Shown in pieces: positions 21,688 through 31,249 of a stretch of 39,860 nucleotides of DNA (position 1 is its first letter; every line of letters starts with the position of its first letter). The notes beneath the pieces were generated by a model that made no database searches, was not told where the DNA came from, and saw only the letters and a program-made list of their open reading frames with translations. The position numbers and the translations under genes were made by a program. The stretch comes from Polyangiaceae bacterium. Its GTDB lineage: Bacteria; Myxococcota_A; Polyangia; Polyangiales; Polyangiaceae. The DNA lies in assembly GCA_020633205.1 (NCBI GenBank), contig JACKEB010000029.1:1-39860 (forward strand), given 5' to 3'.

Positions 21688-23487
21688 ATGTCGAACACCA
21701 GTCACATCCGCAACTTCTCCATCATTGCTCACGTCGATCACGGCAAGTCCACGCTCGCAGATCGCATCCTGGACGTGACCGGTGCGTTGTCCGCTCGCGA
21801 GAAGAAGGAACAGTTCCTAGACAAGCTGGAACTCGAGCGTGAGCGTGGCATCACGATCAAGGCTCAAAACGTTCGCCTTCCCTTCAAAGCAAAGGATGGC
21901 CGTACCTACCAGCTTCAGCTGATCGACACGCCTGGGCACGTCGACTTCAGCTACGAAGTCAGTCGCAGCTTGGCGGCGTGCGAGGGCGCTCTGCTCGTCG
22001 TGGACGCAACCCAAGGCGTGCAGGCGCAGACCGTAGCAAACGTCTACCTCGCGCTAGAAAACGACCTCGAGCTTATCCCGGTGCTCAACAAGATCGATCT
22101 GCCGTCGAGCGACGTCGACGGCACCGCCGAGCAGATCGAGGAAGTGATTGGCCTCGACTGCAGCGGCGCGATGATGGTGAGCGGCAAGACCGGCGTGGGG
22201 GTGCCCGAGCTGCTTGAGACGATCATCGACCGCATCCCCCCGCCGAAAGGCGACTCGGACGCGCCTCTCCAGGCACTCATCTTCGACAGCTGGTACGACG
22301 CCTATCGCGGCGCCGTTGTGATGGTGCGCGTCGTCAATGGAATGCTGAAGAAGGGCGAGAAGGTGCGAATGCTCGCAACGGGCCGCACGTACGAGGTGAC
22401 CGAGATCGGCTGCTTCTCCCCTCACCCCACTTCGTTGAAGGAGCTCGGTCCGGGTGAAGTCGGGTTCCTCGCAGGCAACATGAAGAGCGTCGAGGACTGC
22501 AAAATCGGCGACACGATCACGACGGCCATCAACGGCTCAACCACCCCGCTCGCAGGCTTCAAAGAAGTGAAGCCGATGGTATTCGCTGGCGTGTACCCGA
22601 CGGACTCCGCTGACTACGAAGACCTGCGAGATGCGCTCGGCAAGCTCCACCTGAATGACTCGTCGTTCGTGTTCGAACCCGATACTTCGGACGCCCTCGG
22701 CTTCGGCTTCCGTTGCGGCTTTCTTGGTCTCTTGCACATGGAGATCATCCAGGAGCGCCTGGAGCGCGAATACGACTTGGACCTGATCACCACTGCCCCC
22801 TCCGTGGTCTACAACGCGCAGGTGAAGGGCGAGATGGTACGCGTGGACAACCCATCGAAGATGCCTCCCGTTGGTGAGATCGAGAGCATCGAAGAACCGA
22901 TCATGAAGGTCGTTGTGCACGTGCCTGCGGAGTACGTTGGCGCCGTCGTTGCGCTGTGTGAGGAACGCCGCGGGATCCAGCAGAACATCCACTTCGCCAC
23001 CCAGGACCACGTCGTCGTGACTTACGAGCTGCCCTTGTCCGAAGTCATCCTCGACTTCCACGACAAGCTAAAGAGCGCCTCTCGCGGCTATGCGAGCATG
23101 GACTACGAGCTCACCGGCTACCGCGCAGACGACCTGGTGAAGCTGGACATCCTGGTCAACGGCGAACCAGTGGATGCGCTGAGCGTGATCGTTCACCGTG
23201 CCTTTTCCCAGCACCGTGGTCGTGCACTGGCTGCCAAGATGAAAGAGCTGGTGCCGCGTCAGCAGTACGACGTGGCCATTCAGGCGGCGATCGGGGCAAA
23301 AATCATCGCGCGGACCAACGTGCGCGCGCTGCGCAAGGACGTCACCGCCAAGTGCTACGGCGGCGATATCTCGCGAAAGCGCAAGCTGTTGGAGAAGCAG
23401 AAGGCAGGCAAGCGCCGGATGAAGCAGTTCGGCAAGGTCGATGTGCCTCAGGAGGCCTTCCTGGCGATCCTGAAGCTCGACTCCTGA
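21688..23487 (+). CDS. lepA: Elongation factor 4 (LepA), ribosome back-translocase GTPase
   Basis: Translational GTPase that acts on the ribosome and affects elongation and initiation fidelity. The 599 residues start at the ATG at 21688, just before the G domain: G1 AHVDHGKST, G2/switch RGITIKAQ, G3 DTPGHVD, G4 NKID. EF-G-like domains III and V follow, with the LepA-specific C-terminus (CYGGDISRKRKLLEKQK). Length is exactly that of the family. An in-frame extension of 18 codons upstream has no support. It stands 118 bases before the M16 peptidase pair. Confidence 0.97.
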   Translation: MSNTSHIRNFSIIAHVDHGKSTLADRILDVTGALSAREKKEQFLDKLELERERGITIKAQNVRLPFKAKDGRTYQLQLIDTPGHVDFSYEVSRSLAACEGALLVVDATQGVQAQTVANVYLALENDLELIPVLNKIDLPSSDVDGTAEQIEEVIGLDCSGAMMVSGKTGVGVPELLETIIDRIPPPKGDSDAPLQALIFDSWYDAYRGAVVMVRVVNGMLKKGEKVRMLATGRTYEVTEIGCFSPHPTSLKELGPGEVGFLAGNMKSVEDCKIGDTITTAINGSTTPLAGFKEVKPMVFAGVYPTDSADYEDLRDALGKLHLNDSSFVFEPDTSDALGFGFRCGFLGLLHMEIIQERLEREYDLDLITTAPSVVYNAQVKGEMVRVDNPSKMPPVGEIESIEEPIMKVVVHVPAEYVGAVVALCEERRGIQQNIHFATQDHVVVTYELPLSEVILDFHDKLKSASRGYASMDYELTGYRADDLVKLDILVNGEPVDALSVIVHRAFSQHRGRALAAKMKELVPRQQYDVAIQAAIGAKIIARTNVRALRKDVTAKCYGGDISRKRKLLEKQKAGKRRMKQFGKVDVPQEAFLAILKLDS

Positions 23488-23605
23488 AGCAGCGTTGAGG
23501 GCGTGTTTCGGCTTCCCGTCGAATCCTCTCGCCTCGTAGAGTCGAGTTCTTGCGTCCGCTCGCGTGCAGCACGCGCCACGACGCCACCGAGCACCCGGAG
23601 ACAGC

Positions 23606-24952
23606 ATGGATCGAGACGCGCTAGACGCACTCAACGCGACCCTTAATGGCCAGCAGGTGACCTACCTCGGCGCAGCTCACTTCGGCCCAAAGCTGAACAT
23701 CGAGCGCTTCCGCCTGGCCAATGGGCTCGACGTCTTGCTGTGTGAGGACCACAGCGCTCCAGTCGTCGCCTACCACACTTGGTTCCGTGTGGGTTCGCGC
23801 CACGAGCGGGAAGGCAAGACAGGCCTGGCTCACTTGTTCGAGCACCTGATGTTCAACGAGACGGAGAACTTGCCGAAGGGCGAGTTCGATCGCCGGCTGG
23901 AAGAGGCGGGGGCGGACACGAACGCATCTACCTGGCTCGACTGGACCCACTACAACATCGCAGTGCCGAGCGATCAGCTACCTCTGGTGATTCGCCTCGA
24001 AGCCGAGCGCATGGGCGCGCTGGTGCTGAAGGAACCTCAAGTCGAAAGCGAAAAAGAAGTCGTCGCCAACGAACGTCGCTACCGCGTCGACGACGACGTG
24101 GAGGGTGCGATCAACGAGGTGCTCTGGGCCACCGCATACACGAAGCACCCGTATCACCACCCGACCATCGGCTGGATGGCGGACATCGAGGGCTTCACCA
24201 CCGAAGACTGTCGCGCCTTCTACGAGGCGTACTACGCCCCCAACAACGCCTGCGTCGTCGTGGTTGGTGACGTAGCGCCAACAGAGCTGTTGAAGCAGAT
24301 GGTCGATGCCTACGCCGGACTCGCGCCGTTCGAGCTCCCCGTGGAAGACAGCTGGCCGGAGCCCGCACAGACGTCGGAGCGAAGGGTCGAACTGACGCAG
24401 CCGACGTCGACGCAAAAAGTGGCGGTCGCCTATCACGCGCCGGCCTTGGGAGACTACGATCACCCTGCGCTCGCGGTGCTGAACGAAGTCCTCTCCGGTG
24501 GACGGGCTAGCCGCCTCTACAACCGACTGATCACCGAGATGGAGCTAGCGAGCGAGGTCCGCACGTTTCTCGGTCCGTTCCGCGATCCAGGCCTGATCGA
24601 GGTGTACGCCTCGGGTCGAGACAGTGTCCGCGCGGAACAGCTTCTGGAGGTCATCGATGAGGAACTCGAGAAGCTGTCTCGAGAGCCGGTTCCCACCGCC
24701 GAGCTGGAGCGCGCTTGCGCGCGTATGGAACTCGGGCTCCTGGGTGGGCTCGAGAACGTGGACGGCCGCGCCAGCACCATCGGTTTTTATGAGACGGTTC
24801 TCGGTAGACCAGGAGCTGCCTTCGAGCGCCTGGAAGCGATGCAGCGAGTGACACCCAGCGATCTGCTCCGCGCAGCTCGGCGCTACTTGCGCCCAGAGCA
24901 GCGCTCCGTGGTCCTGGTCAGGCCGAGCCGCGATGGTCAGGAGGCTGCGTGA
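23606..24952 (+). CDS. M16 zinc metallopeptidase, catalytic subunit
   Basis: Peptidase of the pitrilysin/mitochondrial-processing-peptidase family, 448 residues, starting at the ATG at 23606 with GGAG well placed 6 bases upstream. The inverted zinc motif is intact: His76-x-x-Glu79-His80 (HLFEH), with the third ligand Glu156 in ANERR at the expected distance. A second M16 domain without zinc ligands follows (about 230-448). No signal peptide is visible, so it may be cytosolic. Its stop overlaps the GTG of a second M16 gene, forming a catalytic/non-catalytic pair as in the alpha and beta subunits of MPP. Confidence 0.93.
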   Translation: MDRDALDALNATLNGQQVTYLGAAHFGPKLNIERFRLANGLDVLLCEDHSAPVVAYHTWFRVGSRHEREGKTGLAHLFEHLMFNETENLPKGEFDRRLEEAGADTNASTWLDWTHYNIAVPSDQLPLVIRLEAERMGALVLKEPQVESEKEVVANERRYRVDDDVEGAINEVLWATAYTKHPYHHPTIGWMADIEGFTTEDCRAFYEAYYAPNNACVVVVGDVAPTELLKQMVDAYAGLAPFELPVEDSWPEPAQTSERRVELTQPTSTQKVAVAYHAPALGDYDHPALAVLNEVLSGGRASRLYNRLITEMELASEVRTFLGPFRDPGLIEVYASGRDSVRAEQLLEVIDEELEKLSREPVPTAELERACARMELGLLGGLENVDGRASTIGFYETVLGRPGAAFERLEAMQRVTPSDLLRAARRYLRPEQRSVVLVRPSRDGQEAA

Positions 24953-26226
24953 TCCCGGTCCTCCTCGAGTCCGACACGGCTCTGCCCTTGGTTCACTGCT
25001 CCCTCGCTCTCCGGATCGGCTCGGTAGTGGATCCGCCGGGAAAAGAAGGCCTGACCCGCCTGCTGTTCCGTTTGATGCGGCGGACCGGCGGAGGCGCCAC
25101 GCCACGCGCCTTGGATGAGCGCATCGATCGCCTCGGGGCCGCGATTTGGGTCGACGTCGGGCAAAGCACCTCAGGTGTGCACGGCACTACCATCTCACGA
25201 AACCTGGATGCATTCCTCGACGTGCTGGCAGACGTGGTGTTGAAGCCGGGCCTGGACGCCGAGGAGTTCGAGCGCTTGAAGCGTGAAGCGCTGAGCGAAC
25301 TGGTGGAGGTGCTCGACAGCGACCGCAGCCTCGCGCGGCGCTGGTTTGCTCGCCGCCTTTTCGCGGGCCACCCCTACGCGCGACCTACTGGCGGAACCAA
25401 GGCGACACTGGCGGCCATCGAGCTCAAGGACCTGGAGCAGCGCTACCGGGAGCTGTTCTGCCCGGAGAACCTCGTGCTCGCAGTGGCCGGCGACATCGAC
25501 GAGGCGCGGGCCAACGCCTTCGCGGAGCGCCTGACCGCGGCATTGCCCCGCGGACACGTGCTCGATGACCCAACGCCCGAACCCACACAGCGCCCCGGAC
25601 GTCACCTGGTGTTCGTTGACAAGCCAGAGCGCAGCCAAACTCAGATCCTGATCGGCTGCCTCGGTAGTCACCCCCACGATCCGGATCACATCCCGCTCCA
25701 CGTCGCGAACACCGTCTTTGGGGGCACCTTTACGTCGCGCCTCACCCAAGAAGTCCGCGGCAAACGTGGGTGGTCCTACGGCGCATACGCCAGCCTACCG
25801 GTGGACCGTCGACGCCGCAGCTTCAGCATGTGGACGTTCCCCAAGGCGGAGGACGCTGTCGCATGTGTCCAGCTGGAGCTGGAGCTGTTCGAAGCCTGGG
25901 TTTCCGGGGGGATCACCCAGGAGGAGCTCGATTGGGTCAAAGCGTACCTTGTGCGCTCCCACGCATTCGCCGTGGACAGCGCCTCGAAGCGCGTAGGGCA
26001 GCTGCTGGACATGGAACTCTACGGGCTGCCAGGCGGCTACCACACTGAGTACACCAAGCGCGTCGCCGGGGTGACGCTCGAGCAAGCGAACCAGAGCCTG
26101 CGCCGCCTCACCCCAAAAGATCTATTGATCAGCGTGGTGGGAAGCCAAGAGCCGATCTACGCAGCGTTGCAGGCGGGGATCCCTCACCTCGAGTCCAGCG
26201 AGGTGATCCCCTTCGACACCGACTGA
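24949..26226 (+). CDS. M16 peptidase-like protein, non-catalytic partner
   Basis: A 425-residue M16-family protein starting at a GTG that overlaps the previous stop (GTGA). Where the active protein has HLFEH, this one has Arg37-Leu-Leu-Phe40-Arg41, so no zinc can be bound. The C-terminal half keeps the Arg/Tyr substrate-binding signature (RGWSYGAY) of inactive M16 domains. By analogy with MPP-alpha and two-gene bacterial M16 systems it should form a heterodimer with the upstream subunit and help bind peptide. No signal peptide is evident. It is convergent with the phosphohexomutase gene 20 bases away. Confidence 0.92.
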   Translation: MIPVLLESDTALPLVHCSLALRIGSVVDPPGKEGLTRLLFRLMRRTGGGATPRALDERIDRLGAAIWVDVGQSTSGVHGTTISRNLDAFLDVLADVVLKPGLDAEEFERLKREALSELVEVLDSDRSLARRWFARRLFAGHPYARPTGGTKATLAAIELKDLEQRYRELFCPENLVLAVAGDIDEARANAFAERLTAALPRGHVLDDPTPEPTQRPGRHLVFVDKPERSQTQILIGCLGSHPHDPDHIPLHVANTVFGGTFTSRLTQEVRGKRGWSYGAYASLPVDRRRRSFSMWTFPKAEDAVACVQLELELFEAWVSGGITQEELDWVKAYLVRSHAFAVDSASKRVGQLLDMELYGLPGGYHTEYTKRVAGVTLEQANQSLRRLTPKDLLISVVGSQEPIYAALQAGIPHLESSEVIPFDTD

Positions 26227-26227
26227 G

Positions 26228-26242
26228 GGACGCCTAGCGTCC
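26228..26242. terminator. Hairpin between convergent M16 and phosphohexomutase genes
   Basis: ggacgc and gcgtcc form a perfect 6-bp stem with a 3-base loop exactly in the 20-base gap between the two stop codons. It could serve both directions. No T-run is present. Confidence 0.35.
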
Positions 26243-26246
26243 AGCG

Positions 26247-27956
26247 TCAGCTCAAAGCGAGCAGCTTCCCGACGTCCTCAGCGACCGCCGCCGCGCGCGC
26301 AGCGAGGTCGTCTTCGGCGCCGGTCACGGATTGCTCCGCGTCCAATCGCTGACACAAGTCGACGTAGATCTTCAGCTTGGGCTCGGTCCCACTGGGCCGC
26401 ACCAGAATCCGCCCCGCCGCGAGCTCGATCGCCACGAGATTCGACTTCGCCAACCAGCGCGGTCGCTCCGCAGCGCCCTGTTGGTAATCGGTGACGCTCA
26501 GTACCTCGACGTCTCCGACCTGCTTCGGAGCGTTCGCTCGAAGTCGCTCCATCGCGGACGCGATCGCTTGAGCACCGTCTGCCCCAGGCATGGTGATGCT
26601 CTTCTGGGTACTGACCCAGAGGCCGTGGTCTCGATACAGCTGGTGCAAGCGCTCAACCACGCTGGAGCCCTGGGCTCTGAGGGCCGCGGTCAGCTCAGCG
26701 AAGAGCACCGCCGCGCTGATGCCGTCCTTGTCCCGTACGAGATGTCCGGCGGAGTACCCGATCGCCTCCTCGAAGCCGAAGACGTAGCTCACGCCGCCCT
26801 TTGCCTCGAGGTCCATCGCAGCGTTCCAGATCCACTTGAAGCCAGTGAGAGTCTGATCCCAGTGCGCATCGTAGTGCTTCGCCAGTTCACCGAGCATCGG
26901 GCTCGAGACGATGCTGGATATCACCATGCGACGCGGCGTAGTGGCGGACGCGGCCAGCATGAAATCCGCCAGTAACACACCGATTTGGTTGCCGGTCAGC
27001 TGGACCCAGCGCCCGGTTGAGGTCTTCACGCAGACCGCCAAGCGATCCGCGTCGGGGTCATTCGCCAGGATCAGCTCTGCATCACACTCGGCGGCTAATG
27101 CCAGAGAGAGGTCCAACGCGCCTTTCTCTTCCGGGTTCGGAAACTTAACCGTAGGGAAATGCCCATCGGGCTCGAACTGCTCTGCGACGGCGTGCACGCG
27201 ACGAAAGCCTGTCTGCTCGAGACCACGCATCACGAACTTGCCGCCAACTCCGTGCATCGGCGTGTACACGATCGCAAAGTCCCGATCGACGTTCACCTTC
27301 GGGCGCAAGGCGTCTAGCTCGGAAAAGTAGCGGTCGACTAGACTTGTCGGGATCGCTTCGGAGAGCTCCCCTGCCCCCCCGAGCTTGACCTGCGCTGCCG
27401 ACTCGACGCGACCAATGCGTTGCGCGATCTCCCCGTCGACCGGAGGCACGATCTGCGCCGCGTTTGCCGCGTAGACCTTGTAGCCATTGTACTCTGGAGG
27501 GTTGTGGCTCGCCGTGATGCACACCGCCGCGCTCGCCGAGAGTTGCCGCGCGGCATAGGCCACGATGGGCGTCGGCACGGGCGCCTCGAAGTAGCGTACC
27601 GGTATACGCGCCGCCTCGAGCACCTGCTGAGTGGCGTTCATGAACTCGGCGCTCGAGAGTCTCCCATCGCGCCCAATCACCACCGGGAGCGTCTTCGCGT
27701 CCGGGATCCGCGCGAGCAGGTAGTCGGCCAGACCGCGCGTCGTCCGGATCACGTTCGCCAGATTCATGCGGGAGCGGCCTGCGCCCACGATCCCGCGGAG
27801 CCCGGCGGTGCCGAACTCGAGCTCAGCGCCCATCCGCTCCTCGAGTTCCTCACGTTTGTCCTCGGCGATCAGCGCCGCGAGTTCGTCACGATCTGCAGCG
27901 CTTGGGTCCTGGGCCATCCACTCGCGCGCGCGAGTCACCACATCCTTTTCGCTCAT
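26247..27956 (-). CDS. Phosphoglucomutase/phosphomannomutase, alpha-D-phosphohexomutase family
   Basis: Interconverts hexose 1- and 6-phosphates through a phosphoserine. The 569 residues start at the ATG at 27956. The N-terminal segment ELEFGTAGLRG is typical of the long PgcA/PGM2-like branch; the catalytic serine is Ser150 in TASHNPPEYNGYK, the magnesium loop is DPDADR (300-305), and a C-terminal RPSGTEPKLK phosphate-binding loop is present. Length fits this branch (about 570-580). Whether glucose or mannose phosphate is the main substrate cannot be told. Confidence 0.93.
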   Translation of the reverse strand: MSEKDVVTRAREWMAQDPSAADRDELAALIAEDKREELEERMGAELEFGTAGLRGIVGAGRSRMNLANVIRTTRGLADYLLARIPDAKTLPVVIGRDGRLSSAEFMNATQQVLEAARIPVRYFEAPVPTPIVAYAARQLSASAAVCITASHNPPEYNGYKVYAANAAQIVPPVDGEIAQRIGRVESAAQVKLGGAGELSEAIPTSLVDRYFSELDALRPKVNVDRDFAIVYTPMHGVGGKFVMRGLEQTGFRRVHAVAEQFEPDGHFPTVKFPNPEEKGALDLSLALAAECDAELILANDPDADRLAVCVKTSTGRWVQLTGNQIGVLLADFMLAASATTPRRMVISSIVSSPMLGELAKHYDAHWDQTLTGFKWIWNAAMDLEAKGGVSYVFGFEEAIGYSAGHLVRDKDGISAAVLFAELTAALRAQGSSVVERLHQLYRDHGLWVSTQKSITMPGADGAQAIASAMERLRANAPKQVGDVEVLSVTDYQQGAAERPRWLAKSNLVAIELAAGRILVRPSGTEPKLKIYVDLCQRLDAEQSVTGAEDDLAARAAAVAEDVGKLLALS

Positions 27957-28060
27957 GACCCGAGGATAGCGGAGACGAGGGGTTTGCCCAGGGAAGGCGC
28001 ACACCCTAGTCCTATCGAGACATTCGACGGTCCCTTCGGGGATTTCGGGGGGTGAGGGAG

Positions 28061-29221
28061 CTACTCTGTACCCTCGAACTTCTTCCGCAGCTTGATGGGT
28101 TCGCCATGCAGGGCGAGCTGACCACAGGCCGCGTCAACGTCATCCCCACGTCTCACCCGGACGAAGCAGCTGACACCAGCGTCCGCCAAGCGCTCGCGAA
28201 ACGCAGACACGCGCGCGCTACTCGGAGCCTTGAGTTCGGAAGCCGAGATCGGATTCATGGGGATCAAGTTCACTTTGACTCTCAGCCCCGCGAGCAAGTC
28301 GATCAGGCGGTCGCAGTGAGCGGAGCTGTCGTTGACGCCGTCGATCAAGGTGTACTCGATGGTGATCCTGCGTCGCACGGGCAGCGGGTAATCGTGCAGC
28401 GCGCGAACTAGCTCTTCCACGGGGTAACGCTGGTTCATCGGCAAGATGCGACTTCGAGTTTCGTTGTCGGGCGCGTGCAAGCTGATTGCCAGCCCCACCT
28501 TGCCGCCAAAATCCTCCCCCAGCTTCCGGATCCCTGGGACCAGGCCGACGCTGCTCACGGTGATACGCCGAGGGCTCATGCCCAAGCCGTCGGGATGCGT
28601 GATGAGCTGGATGGCGCGCTGCGTCTGCTCGTAGTGGTGCAGTGGCTCGCCCATGCCCATAAACACCAGGTTTCGCAGATCTTCGTCTGGTTCGAGATAG
28701 CGCTTCGCTACCAGCACTTGCGCGACGATTTCGTCGGCGCGCAACCCGCGTTGAAGGCCCGCCTGACCGCTAGCGCAAAACACGCAGCCCATGGCGCATC
28801 CATACTGGGTCGAGATACACAGCGTGACGCGCTCCCGCGGCGCTGCTTGGTCGTCTGGATCAAAGCTCGCAGCTGCGGCGTCGGCGTCCTCGACGCCGCT
28901 ATCGCCTGGCGCCGCATCGCGCGTCATGGGGATCAGCACGCACTCGACACGCCCGCCTCCGTCGAGCTCCAGCAGCAGCTTGCGCGTCCCATCTTTCGAG
29001 CGCAGGACCTCTGCAACCCGAAAGGGATCCGCCAACCCGGCATCGGAGAGGCGCGCGCGCAGCGACTTGCCGAGATCCGTCATCTGTTCGGGATCCATCA
29101 CGCCGCGTTGGTGGATCCAGCGAAACACCTGTCCCGCGCGATACGGCTTCTCACCGAGGCTCTGCAGCACTTCCTTCCACTCCTCGGGGAAACGCGCAAC
29201 GGGATGCAGTTCAGCGCTCAT
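28061..29221 (-). CDS. rlmN: 23S rRNA (adenine-2503-C2)/tRNA methyltransferase RlmN
   Basis: Radical-SAM methyltransferase of A2503 in 23S rRNA and A37 of some tRNAs. The cluster motif is Cys142-x3-Cys146-x2-Cys149 (GCAMGCVFC), preceded by Cys135 of TLC. The methyl-carrying cysteine near the C-terminus is Cys366 (DAACGQL), and the GMGEPLHHY motif is present. The 386-residue product has an insert of about 30 acidic, Ala-rich residues (101-130) before the catalytic core, longer than usual. It follows mazG by 6 bases and is probably co-transcribed with it. Confidence 0.95.
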   Translation of the reverse strand: MSAELHPVARFPEEWKEVLQSLGEKPYRAGQVFRWIHQRGVMDPEQMTDLGKSLRARLSDAGLADPFRVAEVLRSKDGTRKLLLELDGGGRVECVLIPMTRDAAPGDSGVEDADAAAASFDPDDQAAPRERVTLCISTQYGCAMGCVFCASGQAGLQRGLRADEIVAQVLVAKRYLEPDEDLRNLVFMGMGEPLHHYEQTQRAIQLITHPDGLGMSPRRITVSSVGLVPGIRKLGEDFGGKVGLAISLHAPDNETRSRILPMNQRYPVEELVRALHDYPLPVRRRITIEYTLIDGVNDSSAHCDRLIDLLAGLRVKVNLIPMNPISASELKAPSSARVSAFRERLADAGVSCFVRVRRGDDVDAACGQLALHGEPIKLRKKFEGTE

Positions 29222-29227
29222 GCTCTT

Positions 29228-30097
29228 TCAGTCTTTCTTGCGCTCGCGCGCTTTTGCGTCGTCCCAGTAGCTATCGAGCTCAGCGAGGGGCAGGCCAGTC
29301 GTTGGTTTGCCACGCTCGTCCCGCGGCCAGTCGCCGTGCTGATTCCGCACGGTGTCCTCTACGAACGCGAAGCGCCCCTGAAACTTATCGCAGGTGCGCC
29401 GCAGGGCGCGCTCCGGGTCGACCCCGCGATGCCTCGCTAGGTTGACCAAGGCAAACAGCACGTCCCCCAGCTCGGCTTCCGCTTCATCGAGGTCCTCTCG
29501 AGCCAGCGCTTCGTCGAGCTCTGCGAGCTCTTCGTTCACCTTGGCTCGCGACCCGGCAGCGTCTGGCCAGTCGAAGCCCACCTGAGCAACCTTCGTCGAG
29601 ATGGAGTTCGCGCGCCTCAAAGCGGGTAGCGAACGAGGCACCCCCGCGAGGAGGGGCCTCCAGCCCTTCTCCTCGCGCTTGATTTCTTCCCAGCGCCGCG
29701 AGATGCGAGCCCGGGCGTCGGGGTCAGACCCGTCGATCGCGGCCTCCTCAAATACGTGGGGATGGCGGCGCACGAGCTTCTGACAGATCCCTAGCAGGGC
29801 GTCGTCGGGGCCAAAAGCCCCTTCCCGCCGAGCCAGTTCCGCAAGGAAAACGACCTGAAACGCGAGGTCGCCGAGTTCCTCGCAGAGCTCCTCGCGGTCG
29901 CCGCCGTCAATGGCGTCGATGACCTCACACGCCTCTTCAAGCACGTAGTCCCGCAGGGACTCTGGCGACTGCTCCCGATCCCAGGGACAGCCATCGTCCG
30001 CCAACAGGCGCCGCATCACGGCCACCAGCACAGCGAACATATCGCCACGCTGCTCCGCGAGGGGCACGCCAGGGGGGAGCTCGAAACCACGGGACAT
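29228..30097 (-). CDS. mazG: Nucleoside triphosphate pyrophosphohydrolase MazG
   Basis: Hydrolyses (d)NTPs to monophosphates and pyrophosphate and cleans up aberrant nucleotides. The 289 residues start at the ATG at 30097; the longer frame upstream has no support. Two MazG domains are visible: the first with CPWDREQS, then EEACEVIDAID and EELGDLAFQVVF (metal ligands), the second with NEELAELDEAL and AELGDVLFALVNL. Length and tandem arrangement match the full-length enzyme. It lies immediately before rlmN. Confidence 0.95.
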   Translation of the reverse strand: MSRGFELPPGVPLAEQRGDMFAVLVAVMRRLLADDGCPWDREQSPESLRDYVLEEACEVIDAIDGGDREELCEELGDLAFQVVFLAELARREGAFGPDDALLGICQKLVRRHPHVFEEAAIDGSDPDARARISRRWEEIKREEKGWRPLLAGVPRSLPALRRANSISTKVAQVGFDWPDAAGSRAKVNEELAELDEALAREDLDEAEAELGDVLFALVNLARHRGVDPERALRRTCDKFQGRFAFVEDTVRNQHGDWPRDERGKPTTGLPLAELDSYWDDAKARERKKD

Positions 30098-30233
30098 TGG
30101 GGCGTGCTCTAGCACAGCTGTTCGTGGTTGCGTCCCGGGCGCCCAAACCGGCGCGCCTCCCCCCCATAAAATCTGGCGCTGGGAACGGCGCTTTGACTGT
30201 TGGCGGAGCGCTCTGCCTGCTTCGCAATACCAC

Positions 30234-31196
30234 TCAGAACAGGTAGCGCTCCCCCGAGTCGCAGAGCACGGTGACCACGTTCCCACTTTCCAGCTTACTC
30301 GCGACCTCGATCGCCGCGGCGACGTTGGCCCCTGATGAGGGCCCGACGAGCAAGCCTTCTTCGCGAGCCAAGCGACGCACCATCCTCTCAGCGGTCACGT
30401 CGGTGACGCCGATCACCTCGTCGATCAGTTCGCGCTCGAGGATCTCCGGCACGAAGCCAGCGCCCAAGCCCTGGATACCGTGCATCCCGGGGCGCTTGCC
30501 ACTCAGCACGGCACTCGCGGCCGGCTCCACTGCGACAAGCTTCACCTGCTCGCCGACCTTCTGTTTCAACACGGCACCGACCCCGGTGATGGTTCCTCCG
30601 GTGCCGACTCCAGCCACGAACGCAGCCACGTCTCCATCGAGCTGCTCGATAATTTCAAGCGCCGTGCCCCGTGCGTGAGCCATGGGATTCGCCGGGTTCG
30701 AGAACTGACTGGGCATGAACGCGTCGGGAGTCGACTTCATCAGCTCCTGGGAGCGCTTCACCGCACCGGCCATGCCGTCCTGCGCGGCGGTCAGCACGAT
30801 TTCCGCACCATACGCGCGCAGGATGTAGCGGCGCTCCAGGCTCATGTCCTCGGGCATCACCAACACGCAGCGATAACCACGCACCGCAGAGATCATCGCG
30901 AGACTGATCCCCGTGTTGCCGCTGGTCGCCTCGATGATGCTCGAGCCCTGCTTCAGCTTCCCTTCACGCTCTGCCGCGAGGATCATAGACAGCGCCGGAC
31001 GATCCTTGACGCTGCCGCCGGCGTTGATGAACTCCGCCTTCGCCCAGACCTGGGCTGCACCGGCGTGTAGGCGCCCCAGGCGCACCAGCGGAGTGCCCGC
31101 GACCAAGCCAAGCGCGCCGTCAGCGACGAGCAACCCGCTGGCCGTACGCCGAGAGGCCTCAGGGACGTGAATCGGAAATGCTTTTCGATCGCTCAT
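30234..31196 (-). CDS. cysK: Cysteine synthase (O-acetylserine sulfhydrylase)
   Basis: PLP enzyme that makes cysteine from O-acetylserine and sulfide. The 320-residue product starts at the ATG at 31196. The PLP lysine is Lys64 in GGSVKDRPA; the substrate loop TSGNTG (91-96), phosphate cradle GTGGTITG and C-terminal CDSGERYL are all present. It could belong to the CysK or CysM branch; the overall pattern favours CysK. It lies 53 bases after ygfZ and 136 bases before mazG. Confidence 0.92.
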   Translation of the reverse strand: MSDRKAFPIHVPEASRRTASGLLVADGALGLVAGTPLVRLGRLHAGAAQVWAKAEFINAGGSVKDRPALSMILAAEREGKLKQGSSIIEATSGNTGISLAMISAVRGYRCVLVMPEDMSLERRYILRAYGAEIVLTAAQDGMAGAVKRSQELMKSTPDAFMPSQFSNPANPMAHARGTALEIIEQLDGDVAAFVAGVGTGGTITGVGAVLKQKVGEQVKLVAVEPAASAVLSGKRPGMHGIQGLGAGFVPEILERELIDEVIGVTDVTAERMVRRLAREEGLLVGPSSGANVAAAIEVASKLESGNVVTVLCDSGERYLF

Positions 31197-31249
31197 CAGA
31201 AAACCTGCGGGCACGCTAGCACTGCCGCCCGGGGGCCGCGACGCTGGAG

